Below, piece after piece: positions 22,701 to 32,138 of a stretch of 64,000 nt of DNA. Numbering within the stretch: position 1 is the first letter of the stretch; each line of letters opens with the position of its first letter. This DNA comes from Lingula anatina (Eukaryota; Brachiopoda; Lingulata; Lingulida; Lingulidae), in the NCBI RefSeq assembly GCF_001039355.2, contig NW_019775573.1, forward strand, positions 104,442-168,441, given 5' to 3'. Position numbers and translations under genes: made by a program. The notes beneath the pieces were generated by a model. The model was not told where the DNA came from, did no database searches, and saw nothing but the letters and a program-made list of their open reading frames with translations.

Positions 22701-25700
22701 GCGGGAAAGGCACTTTATGGTCAATTACAAAGTTCAATAGAGACCCATGGGACATATAGTCCATAACCAGTGCATATTCATTGGTCTCCATAACCACGCC
22801 TATTAGTCGGACTATGTTATCATGACTAACGCTCCAAAGTTTTCTAGCCTCCTTCTCCAGGTCCCTTATTTGCCTAAAAAGAAAAGCAGATTCTAGGACA
22901 ATCCCCCCGGACAATTCCCCCCCAGGCGACCTTCCCCCCCCCCCCGACGACCCCCCCCCTCCAAGAAATATATATTTATATACAAATATTAAGTAGACAG
23001 TGTAAAGTTTAAAACATTTCATCCATTTTATTAATATTTTTAGTGTGATAATACAACTTCATCATGAAACAAATTATTTTATAACAAATTCCCTTTTCAT
23101 TGAGTACAAGTACAGGAAGATTTATTAAATATCTTATCGAAGTATAACCACCTATCCTTCAGGTAAAGGTGGGGTAAACAGATGAACAGGTAAACAGATA
23201 TTTTATGAATATTTTTAGTGTGGTGGGTGGTGGGTAGTGGTCAAGCAATTAAAAGTGACAAATAGTCAAAGGGATACCTGGATAAGCGAGAAAATCTGTT
23301 TACCCCACCTCCCCCTAGAGATGCATCTTGATTCATGACTTACTCAATCAAAAGGGGAGTAATAAAGCAATTAAAAGTAACAGTTAATTCATCAAAGGGT
23401 TACCTGATGAGTGAGATCATCTGTTTACCCCTCTTTTACCTTGAGATATACTTTGATCATATTTCTAATAAAATGCTCTGTACTTCTATCTTGAAAATTT
23501 TATGTACTTAAGTTGTACTCCATGAAAATAATTTGTTTAATAAAATTAATATTATCTATCCTCGAGTTGCATCATCACACTAAGAAATATTCATGGAAGA
23601 AAAGATTTTAACTTTGTACTCTTTAATTTATATTTGTATATAAATATATATTTCTTGGGGGAGGGGGGGATTGTCCTGGGGGAATTGTCCTGGGGGGGGG
23701 GGGGGGAATTGTTCAGGGGGAATAGTCCGGGGGGAATTGTCCTGATACCAGAAAAACAAAATACAGCACTTTATTTCAGTCCATGTCTATGAAAGAAATA
23801 CAAGTAAAAAATTACAAGTTAAAAATGGGACAGATTGTCTTGAGTAATATTTCACACAGGTCTCGTTTTATTTCCTCAGACCAAAATCATTTTATGAGAC
23901 ACAGATTAACAAGTTATCATGGAGCCCATACTATTGTGAGCCTGAAGTATGTAATTATCCTTTTTATACCAGACACCCAACTTTTAGAACCCTCAGCTCC
24001 AGCAGTCCCTCCCTAGATTTTCATGTACATTAAATATACACTGATACAGGCACCTGCTTATACTGGCTACTTGGTTCTTATTTCTAACATCAGGCCTACC
24101 TATACCACCCTGAGCTTCAGAGCTAACTTGACACTAACCTTTTCACTGTAGCCTATCTCCATCGTGTCAAGTAACCTCTGACCAGATTCGAGTGCCCCCG
24201 CCGCCCGCCAATCAAATTTAAAGCCCGCACTCAATGACTCATTGAACGATCTAGCCAATGAACGCGAACGAGTCAAAGCGCGCTTTGTTCAAATCCGGAC
24301 CAATCAAAGATAAGGCTGAATATCAGGGACTTGCCGTAACCTGTGGGCAGCACGCAAAATACATCATCCCTCAGTAGATAATGATGCAGGGCATCATACT
24401 GCTCTGGTTTCAATTCCGATATACTCCATGCTTTCTTTGTGTACGGTTATGCACTCGGAACCACTCGGAACTACTCGGATGTCTCCGCACTCGACAATAA
24501 CTATGTTGTTAGTATGGAGCTTGCGGAATCAGCCGAGGATTGCCGATTGACGATCAACCAATCAGCGTTTTCACCAAACTTTGGTGAAAAATTTTGAAAC
24601 ATGGATTCGATTGGCTTATATAAAATAGGTCAAACTATTTTCGTCAGAGGTTACTTGACACGATGGAGATAGGCTACAGTGAAAAGGTTAGTGTCAAGTC
24701 AGCTCTGAAGCTCAGGGTGACCTATACAGGTACTAGTAGGAGAATAAGAAAATGTCTGCTCTGAATCAAACTTTGCTCTATCTAATAATTGTGCAGCAGT
24801 ATTTCACTTTTCAAGTTTTCAAGTTGGGGTCAACTTCTAGCAAGGGGGACAGTTTTTTTTTTTTCAAAAAAGAATCTACCCCCCCCCCCCCTCCTTGATG
24901 CCCTCTGTTGACTACAGTGGCACATGTTAATTTAATTATCAAGTCCCATTACAAGTAGTACATAAGACGGTGGCACTCACCTTGCAGTAACCTCTGTCTC
25001 CAGAACCTTCTTCACTGCTACTTCTCCCCAATCTTTGTGATGAGCATGGTACACCTTTCCAAAGCCTCCTGTCCCAATCAACTTCTCATTTTCCAAATCA
25101 CAAGATCGGACAAGTTCAAACCCTGGACTGCGTTCAATCCTGGCTGTCTGTTGCTATTAAGTTCACCAATGATAATGTTTTGTTATTTATTTTGTTAATG
25201 ATGTCACAAAGTGAAAATAGTACATGTGCATGTATATCAATGAAGTACCAGTACAGTATAACTGGCAACCAGATGTACATTTATATAGCACTGTTATTTC
25301 CAACTGGATTATTTTGGAAGGAATGGATGTACATCTTATAAATGAAATCAAAGACTACATGTGTACAGGGTACATGTATATCTGTACACAGTGTACTCAT
25401 GATCATTTACCAGTATATGTACATGTACATGTATGACATTGGGTTACATGTGCATGTTCAAGTATGGTGTGTATACCCGTGTACCAGCATACATGCAAGC
25501 TACTGTAGGACTGACAAAAACATGTTTTAAACAACCTGCATATGTGCCTTCCATGAGCAAATCAAACACCTTTATATAATAGTCTGTGGATTTTGTTTTA
25601 ATCGCCATAAATACACATACTAGTTCTACATGTACTAGTAGTACACTGTACAGTATCTGTCTCCTGCACCCTCATGTTAGCAGTTGATAAAAGACGAGAG

Positions 25701-26109
25701 GTTAAAAAACAAGTTGGGCAACTTTAGCAAGATTCATTTCCAGACATGGCGTCTTGAAAAAAATAGCAAACATGCCGCCTTTAATGATGGATATATTTTA
25801 ATTGATCTTAATGAGATATATATACCGAAAGTTCAAACAATTTATTCATACTGTACTGAAAAATAACGGTATCTCTATGCGTGTAATATTAAGACCCTAG
25901 ATTTATTAAAAAAATTTGGACACTAAATCAGTTCGACCAGTGCAGCTACAGTGTACATGTACATGGGGTTTGTATATTATATAATCTTAAACCGTACCGA
26001 TAAATCTTAAATTAAAAATCATAATAAGACCAATTCCGTAAAATACATGTATCAACTCCTTCTCTCAATTAACGTTAACATTTCATACCTGTAACGTGCC
26101 TTGAGCCAT
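14442..26109 (-). CDS. RIPK1-like kinase with RHIM and death domain (copy A), 14 exons, 723 aa
   Basis: Receptor-interacting-kinase-type signalling protein for death-receptor/NF-kB and possibly necroptosis-like pathways. Exons in transcript order: 26089-26109, 24981-25153, 22576-22873, 21908-22109, 21370-21519, 20888-20982, 20291-20410, 19856-20005, 18852-18970, 18030-18119, 16756-16978, 15988-16087, 15415-15573, 14442-14713; phases close exactly. Kinase about 26-300: glycine loop GTGGFGKVY (34-42), VAVKK with Lys55, HLDLKGHNVL (Asp149), DFG (167-169), PPE (APE site), DPNMRPTF. A low-complexity linker follows. RHIM VQIGDKNVMY is at 597-606. The death domain occupies 634-723 (motifs LGSHWKRLARKLG and QMLTRW). 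Same length class and domain order as vertebrate RIPK1. Exons 1-6 lie in duplication unit A; 7-14 are single copy. Weaker points are the exon 9 acceptor (gtgag) and exon 12, which may start upstream of 16087. Confidence 0.88.
15231..15290. repeat. (TTA)n microsatellite
   Basis: About 20 uninterrupted TTA/ATT units in the last intron of the RIPK1-like gene. Confidence 0.95.
15415..15573 (-). CDS. RHIM exon of the RIPK1-like gene
   Basis: Exon with acceptor attttag and donor GTAAGA, phase 1 in and phase 1 out. It encodes VQIGDKNVMYVG, which fits the RHIM core consensus (I/V)-Q-(I/L/V)-G-x-x-N-x-(M/L). In vertebrate RIPK1, RIPK3, TRIF and ZBP1 this motif forms amyloid contacts. Its position between kinase and death domain is as in RIPK1. 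The reading frame is confirmed by exact phase agreement with both neighbouring exons. Confidence 0.85.
17772..17999 (+). mobile_element. MITE with GCATTCCCA-type inverted ends, copy 1
   Basis: About 228-bp element in a RIPK1-like intron. Left end gggtgcattcccaaagattt, right end the inverse (ctatgggaatggggtc). It matches 55640-55865 along its whole length in the opposite orientation. Confidence 0.7.
18927..19431. repeat. ~505-bp direct repeat, first copy, possible assembly duplication
   Basis: Nearly identical to 19433-19949 and separated from it by a single N at 19432. Each copy contains the exon 9 start region, a (CT)n-(CA)n-(GA)n compound microsatellite and the 3' part of exon 8. The copies differ mainly in microsatellite length. 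It creates partial extra copies of exons 8 (19338-19431) and 9 (19433-19478) inside the RIPK1-like gene. Confidence 0.8.
19433..19949. repeat. ~515-bp direct repeat, second copy
   Basis: Partner of 18927-19431. Its right end holds the intact 3' half of exon 8 (19856-20005). Its left end holds a truncated copy of exon 9. Confidence 0.8.
22895..23743. mobile_element. Foldback element with C-rich/G-rich inverted ends
   Basis: Left end AGGACAATCCCCCCGGACAA and right end its inverse (ggggggaattgtcct), each followed by the inverse pair agaaatatatatttatatac / gtatataaatatatatttct. It lies 22 bp upstream of the RIPK1-like exon 3 acceptor and is absent from the equivalent intron of unit B. Confidence 0.7.
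24106..24719. mobile_element. MITE with ~80-bp terminal inverted repeats and 8-bp target duplication
   Basis: Ends CACCCTGAGCTTCAGAG and its inverse, with inverted arms of about 80 bp (24106-24185 against 24640-24719). It is flanked by identical ACCTATAC at 24098-24105 and 24720-24727. It lies in RIPK1-like intron 2 of unit A. The 8-bp duplication fits a hAT- or P-type transposase. Confidence 0.85.
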
Positions 26110-26221
26110 CTTTATTTTACATTTTCGCCAGGATTAGCACTACCTTTTGATGATAATATTCACATTACTCCCAGCTTGAAATTGAAGCTGAAAATTTTCC
26201 TGGTGTCCTAAAAATAGACTT

Positions 26222-26231
26222 GGAAATCCCC
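26222..26231 (-). promoter_or_regulatory. kB-type site upstream of RIPK1-like copy A
   Basis: On the minus strand the sequence is GGGGATTTCC, which fits the NF-kB consensus GGGRNWYYCC, about 113 bp upstream of the start codon at 26109. The equivalent place in copy B also carries GGGGATTTCC. A site call rests on motif match only. Confidence 0.5.
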
Positions 26232-26383
26232 CGGAACCAGATGTTTGATAGATGTCGCTCTTAATCAAGAGGGGACGTTGATCGCCAATCATTAACAACT
26301 TGCTTTACAATAAACTTTCAAGTAAATAACTGGAATAAGTTGAATAACGCGTGTAACGCATGTCTCCTTATTAGTGTTATATC

Positions 26384-26545
26384 AGGCCCGTAGCCGGGGG
26401 GGGGGGGGGTTCGGGGGTTCGAAAGAACCCCCTTTTGCTGGGAAAAGGTCCCTTCTGGGTAAAATCTTAGCTTGGTACATGAAGGTTTAATGGAAAAAGG
26501 TCCACTTTTTCAGAAAAAGAACCCCCCTTTTGAAATTGTATTTAT
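26384..26545. repeat. GGCCCGTAGCC-type dispersed repeat, copy 1
   Basis: Starts caggcccgtagccggggg, runs through G-rich sequence and ends near tttttcagaaaaagaacccc. A diverged copy is at 53000-53155, and fragments of the tttttcagaaaaa part occur near 24850 and 34985. It looks like a non-autonomous element family. Confidence 0.55.
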
Positions 26546-27156
26546 ATAAACAGTTATATGAAACTTTCACATTTCAGTGTTGGAAAATGAAAACGTGTTA
26601 CATTTAACTTTCGTTGGTTTGCTTGCCTCAACACTTATCTGAAATTGCCGCTGCGCGGTTATATAATCGCATATTTTAGTGTTAAAATGGAATCAAAGCA
26701 GATACAAAAATGCAAAATTCAATTTGCTAAAGCCTTGTAAAATCAGTTAATTTTGTGGGTGTTTTAATGAGAATATACACCACAGAAATATAACTGGTAC
26801 AGCTGGTAGGGAATTATTTCAGTTTATTGCATGTACGTTACATCACTATTTCGTTTCATACTGTTATGGTGAAATGGATACTGGAGTGTGCAAACCTACT
26901 ATTACATAATGTGAAAACAAGCGAGACACCCATTAAATTACTTCTTGACAGTCAACAATAATATATAAATAACAATAACACCATGCAACTGCACACATGC
27001 ACAGTAACATAAAATAGTATTATTATACTATGATATTATTACTATGATATAATCATGTTGTAATGAGGATATTTAGAGTCAACAGCAACTTTACAACAAA
27101 GCACCACATATGCTTTTTAGAGACTTCCAGAAGTCTATTTAATTGTTAAAATCACA

Positions 27157-27501
27157 TTAAAGGGATAATAACTCTTCGTTTCGGCCAAAAAATGAATTTT
27201 CCTGGAGTAAACAACAATTTTCCCATACTTACCAATGGTTAGTGAATCCATTTTTACATTCAAAGTTAGTCCCTGGTTTTTTTCTAAAAAGTTTGGTTTT
27301 TTGTTAAAATCTCTTAAGAGACTTTAACAGAGTATAGGCATCAATGGAGGTCACGTGGTCTAAAGACAAGCTCAGATACCAGAATAATAGCTATAACTGC
27401 CGTTTTTGTGGTAAAACAGAATATATCATATTTCTATGAGTTATTAACGATGGTTTTATTGTGAAATATAGATTTCATACGAAGAGTTATTATCCCTTTA
27501 A
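27157..27501. mobile_element. TTAA-flanked MITE (piggyBac-like), full-length copy
   Basis: 345 bp. TTAA is followed by AGGGATAATAACTCTTCG and the exact inverse lies at the other end before TTAA. Unit B has the uninterrupted site acacattaagcttacac (near 36920, and again near 38508), so one TTAA was duplicated on insertion. Target choice and duplication fit piggyBac-type transposition. Confidence 0.88.
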
Positions 27502-27811
27502 GCTTACACTATTCCTTTTCTGAAGTTAAAATGTACTCTTGCCTAAAAATACAGCTAGAATCTGAATGAATTGCAACGAAATGAAAAAAATATCCTCTTT
27601 TTTATTTGTCACAGCTTCATACACGTTGGTAGCAGAAGCAAAATAACAGAAGTAAAATAATTAAACAAAATTTTAATGCAATTATTTTGAAATTGCCAAA
27701 ATGTCATCTTCCACAATTAAATTCATTCTTTTCGCTGGGAAATCTGTCTCTTTTTTATTCTTAAGGAAATGAAGTTTCAGTAAATTTTATAACAACTTGA
27801 GAGAAAGTTCT

Positions 27812-30800
27812 TCATACTGCAGTGGGTCTGGATCTTGCCCTGTGACTGGGTCTCATAGAGGTGAGGGGGACCTCTCTTTGAACAAACTGTAAAGGAGAGA
27901 AAGTTACATGTTAAAAACCCTTGTAACAGTTATGAAAATTTACCATATAAAAAAATCCTAAAAATGCTTGCACTGAATGTGCACGGCTCTATGGGCAGAG
28001 GGTATTGATAAAATAATTATTATTATGCCTTAATATATTTGAATAAATCTCATCTCTCTGTATATGCATTCTTTGGCATTTAATCAGCATACATATTTAA
28101 AGATAATGTTCAAATGAAGTTGCCTTTAAAGTTAAAAATCATTATGATTACTTTGGATTATATGATACAGTAAATTACATAATATAGCAAATAAAACAAT
28201 ATGGCAGTAAAGGGCAGTACTTCAAGGGGAAGAGAGCATCTACAAATACCACATTAATAAAAACTAAGGAAACACTCCCTTTAACATAAAATTAAGATAT
28301 GATTAAGAATTAATTGGATATACTTTTAACCCATCAGCTATTCAACTTACCTCTATCAACCTTTTCTTGTAGTCGGGATCTTTCTCTCCTTTATTCCTTT
28401 TTAGCGGTTGCTTGTCTACTCTCCCCAGCACCATTTTGATTTCATTTAGTGACAGAATAATTAAGGGATCAATATGGTGTCTGTTGATTAGACTAACAAG
28501 GTACTCCTTATAGTGGATCCTGGGGAGAAAATAATTAGTTTAAAGTTTAAGTGTTATACTAAGTACAAGGGAGTCGATAAAAATGCAGAACTTACGGTGG
28601 CCCACAAGTGCACTCNATGAATTCGGAGTGAGGTTTGCGAATTCGGAGTGGGGTTTACGAATTCGGAGTGAGGTTTACGAATTGGGAGTGAGGTTTAAGA
28701 ATTGAGAGTGAAGTTTAAGTATTCGGTGTGAGGTTTAGAATTGGGAGTGTCGTTTGGAATTTGGAGTGCACTTGTGGGCCACCGCAAGAATTTGACTTAA
28801 TAATGTGTTCAAGTTACACAAAGACTGAGTTAGTTCATGAAGGTTCAGCTACCTAATACCAAATAAAAGAAAATCTGTTCAACACAATTTGTTCAAATTA
28901 AACTATGATCATATTTTCAAGTTATTGCAACATGTATAAGGTGTCAGTTACGTGGAGAATGTGTACTGTACCTTACGGACACAGCAATCATTGCACAATA
29001 TTTTCAGTTTATGACAACAAATAAAATAACAGCTTGCAGTATTCTTGGGTAAAAAAATAAAGAAATCTCCTGCTTCACCTTTCATATATATAAAGTTAAA
29101 AAAAAAACAATTTGAAAATCATGTTTTAAGGAAACTTAAGGGGAGAAAGAATAAGTGGAGGATGAGGAGGAGACAGATACAAGATAGGTCCACAGAATAC
29201 AGTCTTCACATGGCAAAGAAAGTTCAGCTAACACTGGTCAAAATAAATTGCACATTTGGTCCCTGTCTAGTAGCAATAAAATACTTACTCGCACAACCCA
29301 GCATAGCGTGGGGGAACTTGCCGTCCACAGAACTCATCTTTTAAGCCATCAACCGTCTCCTTCTGTTCCATCACACGACATGCATTACGATCACGTGGCT
29401 CTTCTCCCTCCACTGGGAGCGGCTGCTCTGTGTCAAACTGTATCTCATTATCCTGACATAGGGGAAAATAAATTAGTGTTACTAGAAAACAGTTACATGT
29501 ATATCAAATGTTTTACTGTCTGCCTTACAGAAATTTTCCATCACTGTGCATGGCACATGATTATCTTTACTGTAGTTTGGAAAATACTCCATAAAAGTTT
29601 ATTATTTGGAATCACACTGATTAACCAGACCCTAGTTTAAAATAAGCATCTTAATCAGGTTATCCAACAAATACTAGTACATTCAATCTTCAGACATGAC
29701 AGTTACTAGCCCCAACCACAGGTACATTACAGCTATCAAATAATGTTGTTAACTATACTTATAAAGAGCACAAAGCAACAGAAAATTACCGGAACAAACA
29801 AAATACACTGACCAGACATAGCCTAGCTTACCTGTAGCAGTTTCTGTAGGTCTTTGACAGAGTTGTCGCTCAGGTAGAACAGGCAGTCTCTGGGGTGGTG
29901 ACAGTGTAGGCCAGATGTGGCACACTTACTGTACATCTTACAATTCTGCAATATTGTAAATATACTGCATGTAATACGCAAAGTTGGAGATAATTAAGTT
30001 TTATTAGGAACTCTGGCACGTGTAATAAGCCCCTTCACCGACACTACAATTTTGCAATATTTTAAATATACTGCACGTAAAACACAAATAGTGTGACTAG
30101 GATGCATGTCATATCTAAATATCTTTAAGGACCTATTTTTGACACTAAATTGAAACACCATCCCCATTTCTTACATGTAAAATGTGACAAGATGAAGATA
30201 ACAATTATAACACATACACATGCACACACACACACACACACACACACACCATGTACTGATTCTTATTTGCTTTTGCTAAGCAATTTGTGCCCCCCTCCCT
30301 CTCAATAATAAAAAAGTTGAACATGCTGATACAATGGTGATCACATATACATACCTCTGCTCTCTTGAAGGCCTGGTAACAGCCTGCGCAGAACTCATGA
30401 CGACACTGCGTACACTTAAAGTGCATGCAGCCACCCTTGGCCAGAGCATAGCGGAAGTTACAGTTGGGACATTCTGGGGAACAACAGAGACATCGCAAGT
30501 CTGAATACTGGTATCACATCTTTTTCGTGACAAACATGTGCATTTTATACTCTGCTGAATGAGTGAAAACCTTTGAAATACTGCAAGCTTGGCAAATGTC
30601 ATTAAAATAGCATAATTGCACCAAAATGTCTGTAGTTATTTCTTCTTGTGTGATGTATCAATTATACCAATATGATGATATATTAATCAACTACGCTATA
30701 ATATTATGCATCTGTAAATGATAAAAGAACTGAACTGTAATATTTTTCTTTTAGCTGATATTTTATCACAATAATATCATAATTTATTATTTGGGACTTC

Positions 30801-31442
30801 TCCAAACTGAAGGCTCACCTATACCATTCTCCTCCAAGTGTTTAGCCAGTCCCTGAGCCTGCAACTCGGGATCGTTTGACTCCTTCCAGTCTCGTGTGCA
30901 GCTTCCCACTGCAAGAAATTGTGAAAAAGTTATAATTTTTCTCCATCTGTCAGGTCTGCAGAAGCAATGTAGATCATCTCACTATTAACTTACTATATAT
31001 GTAATTAATAAACCTACCCCAACAGCAGGAGATGACCTTGTGAAGTAACGGTGAAAGGGAGTTAAGTCCCCCACTTGAATAATTAGATGTCAGGACCTCT
31101 CCACATATACCTATTCAACTGTATCACTATAGTATATCACTTATTGTGAAGAAAAGGCCCTTAACTGTAACCCTTTAATACATGCAACACTTATAATCTG
31201 TAAGGAAATCTCCAACATGGTCCAGGACCTGTTTTGCAAGTATCACGTACTTGATTTTTGTAAGAGAGAATTTCACCTATTCTCATAAGCTATGAAACAG
31301 AAAATATTGTGGTGATCTGAAAGGTATTGATACCTACATGTTTCTTGCATCCATAACAAGTGCCCTTTAAACACTTGGGACAATTCATCTTCAGGTTATT
31401 TGCAGCACCTTCCTCAGGATTCCATATAAATCCATTATCACA
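27812..31442 (-). pseudogene. Headless HOIP/RNF31-like 3' end (copy A): IBR-RING2-LDD exons with a frameshift
   Basis: Duplicate of HOIP exons 16-22: 31338-31442, 30819-30908, 30355-30473, 29832-29945, 29289-29452, 28351-28519, 27812-27886. Splice sites are kept. Exon 17 (30819-30908) lacks 25 nt present in copy B (41787-41901), which shifts the frame and puts TAG at its last codon. The other six exons are open and very close to copy B, including the RING2 catalytic GGCMHF and the LDD. The upstream HOIP exons (PUB, zinc fingers, UBA, RING1) are absent, so it cannot make HOIP. It could be a dead fragment or the 3' part of a chimera with the kinase exons just upstream at 32139-36359. An AATAAA signal (27754-27759) follows the stop. 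Confidence 0.8.
28591..28788. mobile_element. Short MITE with GGTGGCCCACAAGTGCACTC ends and internal 20-bp repeats
   Basis: Inverted ends of about 24 bp (CTTRCGGTGGCCCACAAGTG... and its inverse) enclose about seven diverged copies of a 20-bp unit (gaattcggagtgaggtttac). It contains one N (28616). It is absent from the matching intron of unit B, so it inserted after the 11-kb duplication. Confidence 0.75.
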
Positions 31443-31474
31443 CTACAAATAATAATAATGTTCATTCATTTTAC

Positions 31475-31505
<31 letters not shown>

Positions 31506-32138
31506 GTCTTAATTCCATAAAATATGTTCTATAGACTTAACAAATAAAATACAATACAAATAAGTTAAAAGGATATGTATAACATGGACTGGGTTAAAGT
31601 ATTTGATGGCAACCTCAAACAATATCTTTATCTATCAATAAAAGGTACAATTTTTTTCAGAATGCTTTGCATTCAAATTTGCATTATATTGCAATTCCAT
31701 GGCCAAAATACAGACATTTAGAAAATTACTTTACAATTAACTGATAAAAGGGTGAAACCCTCCACTCCAATTCCTATTTTTATCTAATATTTCCAATAGA
31801 ATCATGAACTTATAATTTCTAATCTCTACTTTCACATAGAAAAAAGGAATATTTCACTTCCACTTCCTAAATATCAATTTCTTTTCCTGAATATCATTTT
31901 CTTTTCATTGAGAAAGCAACTTTCTCTTTACCACAATTGTTGAATTCTTGAGCTAGGTTAGAAGTTTAACTTTATATAAAAGTTTATATTCAAGCATATT
32001 TCGATGTTGATGAATCTTTTAATTTAGCAAGTGGAAAATAGATAAGAAATAACAAATCTATGAATTTTCAATTATGTTAAACATATAAACAATAATGTTA
32101 AACAATATATTGAACTGTGTTCAATTCAGTGAACTCAC

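Larger units (their letters stand above)
20687..31700 (-). repeat. 11-kb tandem duplication, unit A
   Basis: Aligns with 31701-42695 over exons and introns. It contains RIPK1-like exons 1-6 (copy A) and HOIP exons 16-22 (copy A). The left edge is near ggctaaaaaaacagac (20687) and the right edge near gcaattccatg (about 31700). Insertions unique to this unit: elements at 22895-23743, 24106-24719, 27157-27501 and 28591-28788. Confidence 0.88.

Noticed and set aside
22528-23022. Gly/Ser-rich N-terminal extension upstream of kinase exon 3
   Set aside because: The Gly-rich part is translation of the C-run foldback element upstream of the ag acceptor at 22874-22875, not coding.
31441-31505. ATTT-rich array considered as a possible regulatory AU-rich element
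   Set aside because: Simple TTTA microsatellite within an intron, present in shorter form in the sister repeat (near 42481).
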